From positions 1 through 64,000 of the forward strand of contig CAKOOV010000003.1 in the NCBI GenBank assembly GCA_934098435.1: a stretch of 64,000 bases of DNA. The letters run 5' to 3'. The translations under genes were made by a program, and so were the position numbers. Numbering within the stretch: position 1 is the first letter of the stretch; every line of letters starts with the position of its first letter. Origin of the DNA: an uncultured Bacilli bacterium. Its GTDB lineage: Bacteria; Bacillota_I; Bacilli_A; RF39; UBA660. This document shows, piece after piece, positions 52,927 through 62,257 of the stretch. The notes beneath the pieces were generated by a model, which saw only the letters and a program-made list of their open reading frames with translations, ran no database searches and was not told the DNA's origin.

Positions 52927-54657
52927 ATGCAAAGCTTAAAAGAATTTAGACCTCTATTAAAACTAGTTAAAGAAGATATAAGTAAACTTATATTTGCAAG
53001 TATCATAATATTCATATCTGGATTATGTGAAGTATTTACTGGCTATTTAAACGGTAGAGTAGTAGAAGAGATAACTATGTTAGATATAAAAAATGCTTTA
53101 ATATTTTTAGGAATATATTTTATATTAGAAATAACAATGGATGGAGTAGTATTACATCATGCCAATTCAATACTATATAAAGAAGAAAGTAAATTAACAA
53201 GAAAGTTAGGCTTTTATACATATAAGAAAGCATTATCTCTGCCTCCTGTAGCTTACGAAAAAATGTCATCAGGAGAAATAATAAACAGAATAACAAGTGA
53301 TGCTGATACTTTAAGTTTTGCTTTTGGTAGATTATTAAACATGATATCATCACTTATAGCATCACTAATAGTTATAATCTATATATTCATAAACTCTTGG
53401 ATAATAGGAGTAGAAATAATATTTATTGTATCTATATTATTCCTAATATTAAAAAAATATAATCCATTACTTAAAGAAACACATAAAGAAAGAAGAAAAG
53501 AGCAAGATAAGTTTACTTCTTTAACTACTGAATCAATTAGAGGTATAAGAGAAATAAAAACATTAGGTATTAAAAATAACCTAATTAGTGATATGACTAG
53601 CATCATTAAAGATATATACAAAAAATCAAGTGAAGAAATAGATATCCAAAAGAGTTTTAATATAAAGACTAGATTATTAAAATCAATATTAGAATGTGGA
53701 GTATTTGCTACTTGTGTCGTATTATTATACAATAAGATGATAAGTTTAACATTCTTTATTGCCATGACATATTATGTATATCGTTTTACCTGGTTAATAG
53801 AAAACATAAATGATTTAACACAAACATATCAAAAGGTTAGTGTATCAATATCAAGAGTAAATGATATATTAGAGAATAGATTATATAAAGATGAAGAGTT
53901 TGGTAATAAGAAGTTAGTTAATGTTAAAGGGGTAATCGAATTTAAAAATGTTAATTTTAATTATCCTGATGAAGGAAATATCTTAAATAATTTTAGTTTA
54001 AAGATTGAACCTAATAAGAAGGTTGCCATAGTAGGAGCATCAGGCCAAGGTAAGAGCACTTTATTTAATCTAATTACTAGAATATTTGATACTACTAGTG
54101 GAGAAATATTATTAGATGGTATTAATATTAAAGACTTAAGTGAAGAAGAATTAAGAAAACATATATCAATAATTAGACAAGAACCTTTTGTTTTTAATAG
54201 AACTATTAAAGAAAATTTTAAATTAATTAATAAGAATATATCACTTAAAAAGATAAGAGAATATTCTAAGATGGCTTACTTAGATGATTATATTATGTCT
54301 TTACCTAAAGAATATGACACATTATTAGGAGAGTCTGGTATTAACTTATCTGGTGGGCAAAAACAAAGACTATCTATTGCTAGAACATTATCTAAAGGTA
54401 GTGAAGTAATATTATTTGATGAAGCTACTTCAGCTTTAGATAACAATTCACAAGATTATATTAAGAAGACTATTGATAATTTAGTTGATGATCATACTAT
54501 TGTAATAGTAGCACATAGATTATCTACAATCATTGATGCTGATATTATTCATGTTGTGGATAATGGTAAAGTAATAGCTACTGGTAAACATAAAGAATTA
54601 TTAAATAGTTGTAAGATATATAGAAATCTTTATGAAACCGAATCTTTAAATTCATAA
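52927..54657 (+). CDS. ABC exporter (fused permease and ATPase, MsbA/LmrA type)
   Basis: 576 aa. Six membrane helices (about 20-300) precede the ATPase: Walker A GASGQGKST (about 373-381), signature LSGGQKQRLSIA, Walker B EVILFDEATSALD, H-loop AHRL. It works as a homodimer or heterodimer; only one such gene is here. No C39 peptidase domain, so bacteriocin leader cleavage is not indicated. The SD is GGAGGTG. Expression is probably controlled by the leader ORF and hairpin. Confidence 0.93.
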   Translation: MQSLKEFRPLLKLVKEDISKLIFASIIIFISGLCEVFTGYLNGRVVEEITMLDIKNALIFLGIYFILEITMDGVVLHHANSILYKEESKLTRKLGFYTYKKALSLPPVAYEKMSSGEIINRITSDADTLSFAFGRLLNMISSLIASLIVIIYIFINSWIIGVEIIFIVSILFLILKKYNPLLKETHKERRKEQDKFTSLTTESIRGIREIKTLGIKNNLISDMTSIIKDIYKKSSEEIDIQKSFNIKTRLLKSILECGVFATCVVLLYNKMISLTFFIAMTYYVYRFTWLIENINDLTQTYQKVSVSISRVNDILENRLYKDEEFGNKKLVNVKGVIEFKNVNFNYPDEGNILNNFSLKIEPNKKVAIVGASGQGKSTLFNLITRIFDTTSGEILLDGINIKDLSEEELRKHISIIRQEPFVFNRTIKENFKLINKNISLKKIREYSKMAYLDDYIMSLPKEYDTLLGESGINLSGGQKQRLSIARTLSKGSEVILFDEATSALDNNSQDYIKKTIDNLVDDHTIVIVAHRLSTIIDADIIHVVDNGKVIATGKHKELLNSCKIYRNLYETESLNS

Positions 54658-54660
54658 TAG

Positions 54661-54726
54661 CCTATGAAGCCTTAAGTTAATCTTAAGTCTTCATTAGGTA
54701 TCATAGAGCCTGTAGTCTCTATGATA
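54661..54726 (+). repeat. Conserved-loop hairpin pair, site 5
   Basis: CCTATGAA/TTCATTAGG (54661-54698, one bulged base) encloses a long loop that still begins GCC and ends GTC. TATCATAGA, loop GCCTGTAGTC, TCTATGATA (54699-54726) follows directly. Confidence 0.8.
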
Positions 54727-54844
54727 AAATATATTTTAAGAAGTATTTGAAAGAATACTTTAATATAAATGTTAATCGCTTCTAGGTGGTGCGAGCAATA
54801 AATGATCTCGGTTGTAAATGTTAGGACTTATATGAGAATATTGT
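54727..54844. other. Gene-free region after the ABC exporter
   Basis: AAGTATT/AATACTT hairpin at about 54739-54758, then 80 bases without an ORF or a motif I recognise. Confidence 0.5.
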
Positions 54845-54898
54845 AATACACTAAAGAAACTATTAAATAAATTAAAAAGATGTAACAAATATAAATAA
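54845..54898 (+). pseudogene. Remnant of an ORF6N-gene 3' end
   Basis: In frame from 54845 the sequence reads NTLKKLLNKLKRCNKYK and stops, close to the ILKELLNKLKKYY end shared by the three ORF6N copies. Upstream the similarity is lost. Probably the tail of an older, decayed copy. Confidence 0.5.
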
Positions 54899-54902
54899 AA
54901 TG

Positions 54903-54931
54903 TTGACAAAACATAAAATAAATTATATAGT
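54903..54931 (+). promoter_or_regulatory. Promoter of the small-enzyme operon
   Basis: TTGACA (54903-54908), 17-base spacer, TATAGT (54926-54931). Confidence 0.75.
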
Positions 54932-54937
54932 TATAGC

Positions 54938-55046
54938 AAGTGAGGAGATATATAAAGCTATCTCGGGATAAAACCTACACGTATTTTATAATTAATAAAA
55001 TCCGGAGTCACTATTCTTATATAGAATAGTTGCCTTCGGTTTTTTC
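54938..55046 (+). promoter_or_regulatory. Structured leader with terminator before the small-enzyme operon
   Basis: A 5' hairpin GAGATA/TATCTC (54945-54964) is followed by GGGATAAAACCTACAC, an AT-rich stem ATTTTAT/ATAAAAT, then a terminator built from CCGGAG...CTTCGG and CTATTC/GAATAG (55002-55039) and six T. The SD and ATG follow 30-40 bases later. This is a riboswitch or attenuator layout; I cannot match it to a known class. Confidence 0.6.
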
Positions 55047-55082
55047 TATATATATGTTAATATTGGAAAGGAAGTAGATAAA

Positions 55083-56210
55083 ATGGATAAGTTTATATTA
55101 CCAGAATATGATAATAGTATTGTTAGTTTAGCATCTAGTATTAGAAGATATTTTGAACTTGATGTTTATCATAATACTTTAAGTGATATTGATAAAATGT
55201 TAGATGAATATAAACCAAGAAATGTAGTAGTTATATTATTTGATGGAATGGGATCAAGATTAATAAAAAAATCATTAGGAGAGAATAGTTTTCTATATAG
55301 AAATATGTTAAAAGAAATATCTTCAGTAGTACCCGCTACTACAACAGCTTCAACTACATCAATGCTTACTGGTCTTTCGCCAATGGAACACGGTTGGCTT
55401 GCTTGGGATTTATATTTTAAAAAAGAAAATAAAATAGTAACAATGTTTACTAACAAAATTAAAGATACTGATATAGCTGCTGATAGTGTATCACTAGCTA
55501 GAAAATATTTTCCATATAAAAATATTTGTGAATTAATAAATGAAAAAGGCAAATATTATTCAAAAATAATTGCTCCATTTAATGAAAATAAATATGAAGA
55601 TATCGATGATATGATAAGTAAAATTAAAAGTAGTTTAAATGTTAAAGATAAAAATTACATTTATGTATATAATCCTGAACCAGATACTACTATGCATATT
55701 ACTGGTACTGATAGTAAAGAAACTAGAGATTATTTTGAATTAATTAATAAAAAAACCGAAGAATTATATAATACTATATCTGATGATACATTACTTATTG
55801 TAGTAGCAGATCATGGCCATATTAATTGTGATACTATTATATTAGAAGATTATAAAGATATATTCGATACACTTGCTGAAGATACATCCTTTGAAGGAAG
55901 ACTATGTAGTTTTAAAATAAAAGATGATAGAGAGGAAGAATTTGTTTATCTATTTAATAAATATTTTAGTAATTATTTTATATTAATGACTAAAGAAGAA
56001 CTTATTAATAGTAAGTTATTAGGTAATGGTACTGAACATAAATATTTTAGAGATTCACTAGGAGATTATTTTGCTCTAGCTTATAGCAATAAATATTTTA
56101 AATATAGGAATGTAGGTCATATTCATAAATCAACCCATGCTGGTTTAACTGAAGATGAGATGAAGATACCATTAATTGTTTTAAATAAATGTAAAGTTAA
56201 GAGAAAGTAG
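55083..56210 (+). CDS. Alkaline phosphatase/nucleotide pyrophosphatase-superfamily protein
   Basis: 375 aa. Metal-binding motifs of the superfamily are VVVILFDGMGSR (Asp), PATTTASTTSMLTGLSPMEHGW (catalytic Thr region), TDSKETRDYF, VVADHGHIN (Asp-His) and KSTHAGLTEDEM. It hydrolyses phosphodiester or phosphate monoester bonds; the substrate is unknown. First gene of the operon that ends at 60114. No signal peptide, so it is cytosolic. Confidence 0.88.
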   Translation: MDKFILPEYDNSIVSLASSIRRYFELDVYHNTLSDIDKMLDEYKPRNVVVILFDGMGSRLIKKSLGENSFLYRNMLKEISSVVPATTTASTTSMLTGLSPMEHGWLAWDLYFKKENKIVTMFTNKIKDTDIAADSVSLARKYFPYKNICELINEKGKYYSKIIAPFNENKYEDIDDMISKIKSSLNVKDKNYIYVYNPEPDTTMHITGTDSKETRDYFELINKKTEELYNTISDDTLLIVVADHGHINCDTIILEDYKDIFDTLAEDTSFEGRLCSFKIKDDREEEFVYLFNKYFSNYFILMTKEELINSKLLGNGTEHKYFRDSLGDYFALAYSNKYFKYRNVGHIHKSTHAGLTEDEMKIPLIVLNKCKVKRK

Positions 56211-56219
56211 GTGAATGTT

Positions 56220-56909
56220 ATGATAATATTATTTAGTGGTTGTGATAAAGCAAAAGGCTTTAATCCTAGAATAAAAGAAATTATAAATAAAGAATTAAAT
56301 GATTATAATAGTATGGCTATTATATGTGCTAAAGATGATTATAGTAAGAATGATACTTTAATAGATGGTACTAGTGATAAAATGGGTATAAGAAGTATGT
56401 TTAATAGTGTTAAAAAATTTTATTTAATAGATAGAAGGACTTCTATTAACGATATGATAAATATAATAAAGAAAGTAGATATTATATATTTATTTGGAGG
56501 TAATCCTTTAATACAACTAGATATAATTAAGAGAATAGATTATAAAGAATTATTTAAAGATAAAGTATTACTTGGATTTTCTGCGGGTAGCATGAACTTA
56601 GGTAAGATAGGGTATTATTCTAAAGATGATGATTATGATAAGATATTCTTCTATGAAGGATTAGGTTTTACTGATACAACTATTGATCCTCATTTTGATA
56701 TTAATAATAAAGAGCAAGTAAATGAAATAGTTAATAGTTCTTATAAACATAGAATAATAGGCTTACCTAATGATTCTTGTATAGTAATAAAAGATAAGAA
56801 TACTTATTATATTAATAATTATTTTGTAGTAAAAGATGGCAAAATTGAAGAAAGAAAAGGAGATGATTTATATGAAAAACATAGGAACAATAGAATTAGA
56901 AGCAAATAG
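56220..56909 (+). CDS. Peptidase E-like (S51) protein, copy 1
   Basis: 229 aa from the ATG at 56220 (AGGTGA SD; a GTG at 56211 is less likely). A class-I glutamine amidotransferase-like fold with YLFGGNPLIQLD and the nucleophile Ser in GFSAGSMN. The later TTIDPHFDIN holds the His. S51 peptidases split Asp-X dipeptides. It is similar to the gene at 57440 in size and motifs. Its 3' end overlaps the GNAT gene by 38 bases. Confidence 0.87.
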   Translation: MIILFSGCDKAKGFNPRIKEIINKELNDYNSMAIICAKDDYSKNDTLIDGTSDKMGIRSMFNSVKKFYLIDRRTSINDMINIIKKVDIIYLFGGNPLIQLDIIKRIDYKELFKDKVLLGFSAGSMNLGKIGYYSKDDDYDKIFFYEGLGFTDTTIDPHFDINNKEQVNEIVNSSYKHRIIGLPNDSCIVIKDKNTYYINNYFVVKDGKIEERKGDDLYEKHRNNRIRSK

Positions 56910-57450
56910 ACTTCTATTTAGAAAAGCAAGTATTAATGACTCTAAAGATATGTTTAATAATTGGGCTAGTGATAAAGAAGTAACTAAGTATCTATCTTGG
57001 GATGCTTATGAAAAAGAAGAAAATGCCGTAAGTTATCTTAAATACCTAGAAGAAGAATATACAAAAGATAACTTTTATAACTGGATAGTAGTATCAAAAG
57101 AAGATAATACTCCCATTGGTACAATTGGAGCAGTAGATATTGATATAAAAAATAATACTGTAGAAATAGGATATTGTTATGGAAGAAAATGGTGGGGTAA
57201 AGGCCTAGCTACAGAATCATTAAAAAGAGTAATAAAATTCTTTTTTGAAGAAGTAGAAGTAGAAACAATTTATGCTGATCATATAGATGCAAATCCCGCT
57301 AGTGGAAAAGTAATGGAAAAAGCAGGAATGAAATATGAAGGCACAATGAGAAAAAGAGTACTTAATAAAGTTACTAAAAAGCAAGCCGATATGATCTATT
57401 ATTCCATTACTAAAGAAGACTACTTTAAAGGAGACAATCATGAAAATTAA
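56872..57450 (+). CDS. RimJ/RimL-type GNAT acetyltransferase
   Basis: 192 aa from the ATG at 56872, behind AAAAGGAG. It starts IELEANRLLFRKASINDSKDMF and has CYGRKWWGKGLATESLKRVIKFFF, the acetyl-CoA binding motif, then DANPASGKVMEKAGMKYEG. It overlaps the genes on both sides. The substrate is unknown (a protein N-terminus or an antibiotic are possible). Confidence 0.88.
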   Translation: MKNIGTIELEANRLLFRKASINDSKDMFNNWASDKEVTKYLSWDAYEKEENAVSYLKYLEEEYTKDNFYNWIVVSKEDNTPIGTIGAVDIDIKNNTVEIGYCYGRKWWGKGLATESLKRVIKFFFEEVEVETIYADHIDANPASGKVMEKAGMKYEGTMRKRVLNKVTKKQADMIYYSITKEDYFKGDNHEN

Positions 57451-58081
57451 TTATATGTTTAGTAGAATAGATAGAAATAAAGGGTTTAATGATAATCAAA
57501 AGAAGTATATAAAAGAAGATATAGAGAATAATATGTCTATTACTTTTATAGCAAGTTTATTTGATGAATATGAAAGAAATGATACTCAGGTAAAAGAAAT
57601 TATTAATGTATTTAAAAATATAGATATTAATTTTAAAGAAGTAAATTTAATAGATAATAGAGTATCTAAAGAAGATGCTTATAAATATATAGAAAAAACA
57701 GATATAGTTTATTTAATGGGTGGTAGTCCACAGTTAGAAATGAAATCTATTATAGAATATAATTTATTTAATATATTAAGGGATAGAAATGGTATTACTA
57801 TTGGTACTAGTGCAGGTGCTATGAATCAAACAGATAGAGTAATATATAAAGATGATTTTAAAAACTATGAATTAGTAGATTATCAAGGATTAGGTTTTAT
57901 TAATTTAAATATATATCCTCACTTTGATATTAATAATAAAGAATATATGGATGAAGTATTTGAAGTTAGCAAATATACTAGAATAATAGGATTACCTAAT
58001 GAATCATTTATTAGAATAAAAGATAATAATATAGATTTTGTAGGTAAACATTATTTTATAGAGAATGGTGTAATTGAATAA
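57440..58081 (+). CDS. Peptidase E-like (S51) protein, copy 2
   Basis: 213 aa. YLMGGSPQLEMKSI and the nucleophile Ser in GTSAGAMNQ correspond to the motifs of the copy at 56220, and the later NIYPHFDIN has the same His. Divergent paralogue (the two flank the GNAT gene). SD AAAGGAG, start within the GNAT end. Confidence 0.87.
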   Translation: MKINYMFSRIDRNKGFNDNQKKYIKEDIENNMSITFIASLFDEYERNDTQVKEIINVFKNIDINFKEVNLIDNRVSKEDAYKYIEKTDIVYLMGGSPQLEMKSIIEYNLFNILRDRNGITIGTSAGAMNQTDRVIYKDDFKNYELVDYQGLGFINLNIYPHFDINNKEYMDEVFEVSKYTRIIGLPNESFIRIKDNNIDFVGKHYFIENGVIE

Positions 58082-58119
58082 GGTAATATAATAAAAACTA
58101 AAATGGAGAAAAAATAATA

Positions 58120-59022
58120 ATGGAAGAATATTTAAATAAAATAATAAATGATAATGATATTTTAAATAATAATATGAAATGTATGAAAGTAAATTCTGGC
58201 TTTACTAATACTGTTTATATATTAGATAATAAGTATATTATTAAGATATGTAGTGATAAAAATAATAAAGATAGATTCACTCAAGAAATTAAATTTTACT
58301 TAAGTAATAATGATAATAAATATATACCAAGATTATACAATTATTACATATCAGATAATAAAGACTATTCTTATGAAATAATTGAAAAAGTAGAGGGAGT
58401 TACACTCTATAATGTATGGCATACCTTATCTTTAGAAGAAAGAAAAGATGTATTAAAGCTAGTAGTAGATATGATGAAGTCTATTCATAAAACAAAAGGA
58501 GAAGTATATAACTTTGCTTTATATATTAAAAATAAGTTAAATAACGAAATGAATGAAGTTAGTAATTTATTTGATGGGGTAGTACTTGATAAATTTAATA
58601 ATATAATTAAAAATATAGATAGATATTTTATAGATAATGATTATAGATTAGTACATGGTGATCTTCATTTTGATAATATACTTATTGATAGTAATAATAA
58701 TATTAAAGTTATTGATTTTGAAAGATCATTATCTGCTCCAATTGACTATGAATTAGATATATTTTTGAGAATGTGTTATAATCCTATTAAATATGCATCT
58801 TTAGAAGAAGAAAAGCATGTAAACAATAATGATTATAAGGATATTCCTAAATATTTAAAAGAATACTATCCTGAAATATTTAATTTTAAATATTTTGATA
58901 TAAGACATTTAATATACGATTTAGAGGCCAATTTAAGAATATTACCTAGATTTAAAAATGATATTGAATTAAAAGATAAAGTTATAGACATAATAAATAA
59001 ATTATATAAATTAATAAAATGA
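58120..59022 (+). CDS. Aminoglycoside phosphotransferase-family kinase
   Basis: 300 aa. The APH-type catalytic loop is VHGDLHFDNILID (about 183-195), followed by the metal-binding IKVIDFERS. The N-lobe has NSGFTNTVYIL and YIIKICS (Lys). It phosphorylates a small molecule; the substrate is not predictable. SD TGGAGA. Confidence 0.87.
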   Translation: MEEYLNKIINDNDILNNNMKCMKVNSGFTNTVYILDNKYIIKICSDKNNKDRFTQEIKFYLSNNDNKYIPRLYNYYISDNKDYSYEIIEKVEGVTLYNVWHTLSLEERKDVLKLVVDMMKSIHKTKGEVYNFALYIKNKLNNEMNEVSNLFDGVVLDKFNNIIKNIDRYFIDNDYRLVHGDLHFDNILIDSNNNIKVIDFERSLSAPIDYELDIFLRMCYNPIKYASLEEEKHVNNNDYKDIPKYLKEYYPEIFNFKYFDIRHLIYDLEANLRILPRFKNDIELKDKVIDIINKLYKLIK

Positions 59023-59031
59023 GGTATAGAA

Positions 59032-59568
59032 ATGAAAACAGAACTTATATATTTTGTTCATGGTACTACTTATGATAATGCTAGTAAAAAGTGTTCTGGC
59101 TGGAAACAAGTAGAACTTAACGAACTTGGAAAAGAACAGGCACTTAATTTAGGAAAGGTTAATAAAGATATTAAGTTTGATATTATCTTTACATCAGATT
59201 TAATAAGAGCAATAGATAGTGCTAATATTGCTTTTCCTAATGTTAAGAAAATTCAAGATAAAAGACTAAGAGAATGTAATTATGGAGATTTAGACGGTGA
59301 AGATAAGAAATTAATTGTTTATGAAGATCATATTGATGTACCATTTCCTAATGGTGAGTCTTTAAAAGATGTTGAAGTAAGAGTACAAAGTTTTATTAAT
59401 GATATACTAAAAGAATATAAAGGTAAAACAATAGGTATTGTAGCACATAGGGCTCCTCAGTTAGCACTTGAGGTTATTACAAAAAATATAAGCTGGGAGA
59501 CTGCGAATGAAAATGACTGGCGTAAAACAGGAGAGTGGAAGCCAGGATGGAAATATGAAATTGATTAG
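59032..59568 (+). CDS. Histidine phosphatase-family protein, altered RHG motif
   Basis: 178 aa. Phosphoglycerate mutase-like fold: FVHGTTYDN at the start, LNELGKEQALNLG, FTSDLIRAIDSANIAF, LRECNYGDLDG and a later VAHRAPQLALE (second His). The catalytic His is present but the preceding Arg of the usual RHG is replaced (V-H-G), as in a recognisable HGTTxDN subgroup. It removes phosphate from an unknown substrate. SD GAGGT. Confidence 0.86.
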   Translation: MKTELIYFVHGTTYDNASKKCSGWKQVELNELGKEQALNLGKVNKDIKFDIIFTSDLIRAIDSANIAFPNVKKIQDKRLRECNYGDLDGEDKKLIVYEDHIDVPFPNGESLKDVEVRVQSFINDILKEYKGKTIGIVAHRAPQLALEVITKNISWETANENDWRKTGEWKPGWKYEID

Positions 59569-59586
59569 AAAAGGTAGAGGAGAAAT

Positions 59587-60114
59587 ATGAAAAAAATATT
59601 TTATAATGAAGATAACTTAAATGAAAAAGACATAAACAATTCAGTTAAAAGAGCAAAGATGTTAATAATTAACTCTAATAATGAAATACTACTAGGATAT
59701 GGCCGTAATACTTACCAAATAATAGGAGGTCATGTTGAAGATAATGAATCATATGATGAGTGTATAGTAAGAGAAGTAAAGGAAGAAACTGGCATAACAA
59801 TCCCTTTGAAAGAAAGAAAACCATTTTTTCAAATAAAATATTATTGCAAAGACTATCCTAAAGAAGGATTAAACAGTGAATATATTATCAACTACTACAG
59901 TATCATTTCAGATTTAAAACCAAATATCGATAACATTAATCTTACAGATAATGAAAAAGAAGGATTATTTGAATTTAGATATATTTCCTTAGATGAAGTA
60001 ATTGATGAACTTAAAAGTAATTTAGAAATATGTAAAAATAAAAATACTGTTAATGATACCATAGAAGCAATAAAAGTATATTTAGAAGAAAACAATAGAA
60101 AAAAAATAAGGTAA
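59587..60114 (+). CDS. NUDIX hydrolase
   Basis: 175 aa with a complete Nudix box, GGHVEDNESYDECIVREVKEETGI (about 57-80, with the REVKEE core). It hydrolyses nucleoside diphosphates linked to other groups. Last gene of the operon; SD AGAGGAG. A weak hairpin follows at the end of the unit. Confidence 0.93.
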   Translation: MKKIFYNEDNLNEKDINNSVKRAKMLIINSNNEILLGYGRNTYQIIGGHVEDNESYDECIVREVKEETGITIPLKERKPFFQIKYYCKDYPKEGLNSEYIINYYSIISDLKPNIDNINLTDNEKEGLFEFRYISLDEVIDELKSNLEICKNKNTVNDTIEAIKVYLEENNRKKIR

Positions 60115-60206
60115 GTCATAATATAGACTTATCTTATTTTTTAATCATTATTGTTGAAAAACAAATCCTTTTATGGTAAAATAAAATCGATTTGGGGGAA
60201 TCAAAT

Positions 60207-62187
60207 ATGAATAAAGAAACTGGATATCCACACATAGATAAACCATGGATGAAGTATTATGATGAAAAAATAGTTAATGTCGAGGATCCAAAAACTAATA
60301 TAACTGAGTATTTAAAAATGAAAACAAAAGGAAATGAATCATTACTTGCTCATAGTTATTATGGAAAAAATATGACATTGGATGAACTATTTGATAAGGC
60401 ATCTACAGCCTCAAAAGTTCTAACATCATTAGGTGTAAAGAAAGGCGAAATAGTAATGAATATGTTGCCAAATATACCAGAATCTGCTCAAATATGGTTA
60501 GGTTGTGCCAATATAGGTGCTGTAACAGATTTCATAGATCCAAGACCAGATAGTATGGATATAATGGCAAATGCTCAAAAAGTACTAGAAGTTATAAAAT
60601 ACGAAAGAGCAAAGTATATAGTAGCTCTAGATAAATGCTATCTTGCTATGTTAAAACCAATAGAGAAAGAGTTAAAAGAATTAGGTATAGAAAACATAGT
60701 GATAATATCCGCAAGTGATTCAATGAACTTATCAGGAAAGATAGATTATTTAAAAGATGCACTTAAATATAATGAATTAAAAAATATTAGAAATAATAAT
60801 TTAAGTGTAAAAAAACTAAAATCATATGAAGTTCTATATGCTAGAATGAGCAATATGCAAAAAGAAGAAAAATTACTTAAAGAAGCAATTGCAAGTTCAA
60901 TTTTAAAAGTATCAAGATATAGTGATTTAATAAGAGAATGCAGATATACTAGTTATATAACTGATACAGATGCTGAAGCAATCACATATATAGGCCATAC
61001 TTCAGGTACTAGTGGTGCAAGACCAAAGCCAATAACTGCCAGTAATAAAAACGGCATATCGACATTACAACAATTAATCAAAGGTAATGTAAGTTTCACT
61101 AAAGGAGATAATGCACTTCATGTGCTTCCATACTTTGCTCCTTTTGGAGCCTATGATAATTACTTGCTTAATATAGCTAGTTGTGCAAACAATATTGATG
61201 TACCAGAATTTGAAATAAATGAATTTGGATATTTAATAAAAAAATATCATCCAAATATAATTATGGGAACACCAGCATGGTTAGCGGCTCTTCCTGATTA
61301 TAGTTATTTGACTAATGAAGATTTATCGTGCATTCACACTATAATTTATGGCGGTGATTCACTTTCACCACAAGATGAAGAAAGAGTAAATAAATGGCTT
61401 AAACAACATGGAAGTAGTGCCGAAGTAGAAAAAGGACATGGTATGAGTGAATTTCTTGGATGTGGCTCATATGCCCAAGATGAATATAATCAGCTTGGCT
61501 CAATAGGAATACCACTACCTAATACAATTTATTCAATAGTAGATCCAAATATTGAAGATAAATTAGTACCATTAAAATTTGAAGAAGGAAAAGAACGTCT
61601 AGAAGGAGAACTTGTAGTTTCTTCAGATGCAGTAACAAGAGGATATCATTGTTCCTAGATATGAAATGGATGGTAGAAGTTACATAAGAACTAGAGATTT
61701 AGTACAAATGGACAAAAATGGAGTGTTCTATCACGAAGCCAGAAAAGACAGATCATTTACTAGATTCGATGGTTATAAAATAAAACCTTATGAAATAGAA
61801 AGCATAATTGAAAAAAATGACAAAGTAAAATATGCAAAACTAGTAGAATATTTTGATGACAGGCAAAGAGGAATTATGCCTATGTGTCATTTAGTCCTAA
61901 AAAATAATGATATAAGTGAAGAAGAAAAAATAGAAGTAATAAAAGATATCGTTTATAATAATATCATTGGGGACTCAACTATGTCATCAAGACAAATACC
62001 AGCTAAGTTTAAAATAAGAGAAAGCATGCCACTTACTAAAAATAGTAAAGTAGACTTTAATGCATTAAAAAATGAACCACTAGATGGTAGTGAAATTAAT
62101 GTTGATGTAAGTGAAACTAACTTAACCGTTGATCACATTGAAATATATAAAGATACAAAAAAATCAAAAATAAGAATAAAAAAATAA
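60207..62187 (+). pseudogene. AMP-binding enzyme (acyl-CoA synthetase-like), frameshifted
   Basis: The first ORF (60207-61658, from the ATG behind GGGGGA) covers the adenylation core: GHTSGTSGARPKPIT (A3-like P-loop), YGGDSLSP, HGMSEFLGCGS. It stops right after TRGYHCS. The continuation is in the +1 frame (61666-62187): DGRSYIRTRDLVQMDKNGVFYHEARKDRSFTRFDGYKIKPYEIE, the A8 hinge and C-terminal domain. One extra T in CATTGTTCC around 61649 explains the break. Joined, it would be about 660 aa. Either a pseudogene or a sequencing error. Confidence 0.88.
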
Positions 62188-62257
62188 AAATTGTCACTTT
62201 AACAAAAATGTAGTATAATAACAGAATGTAGTTTTAAATATATTTTGGAGGGATAAT

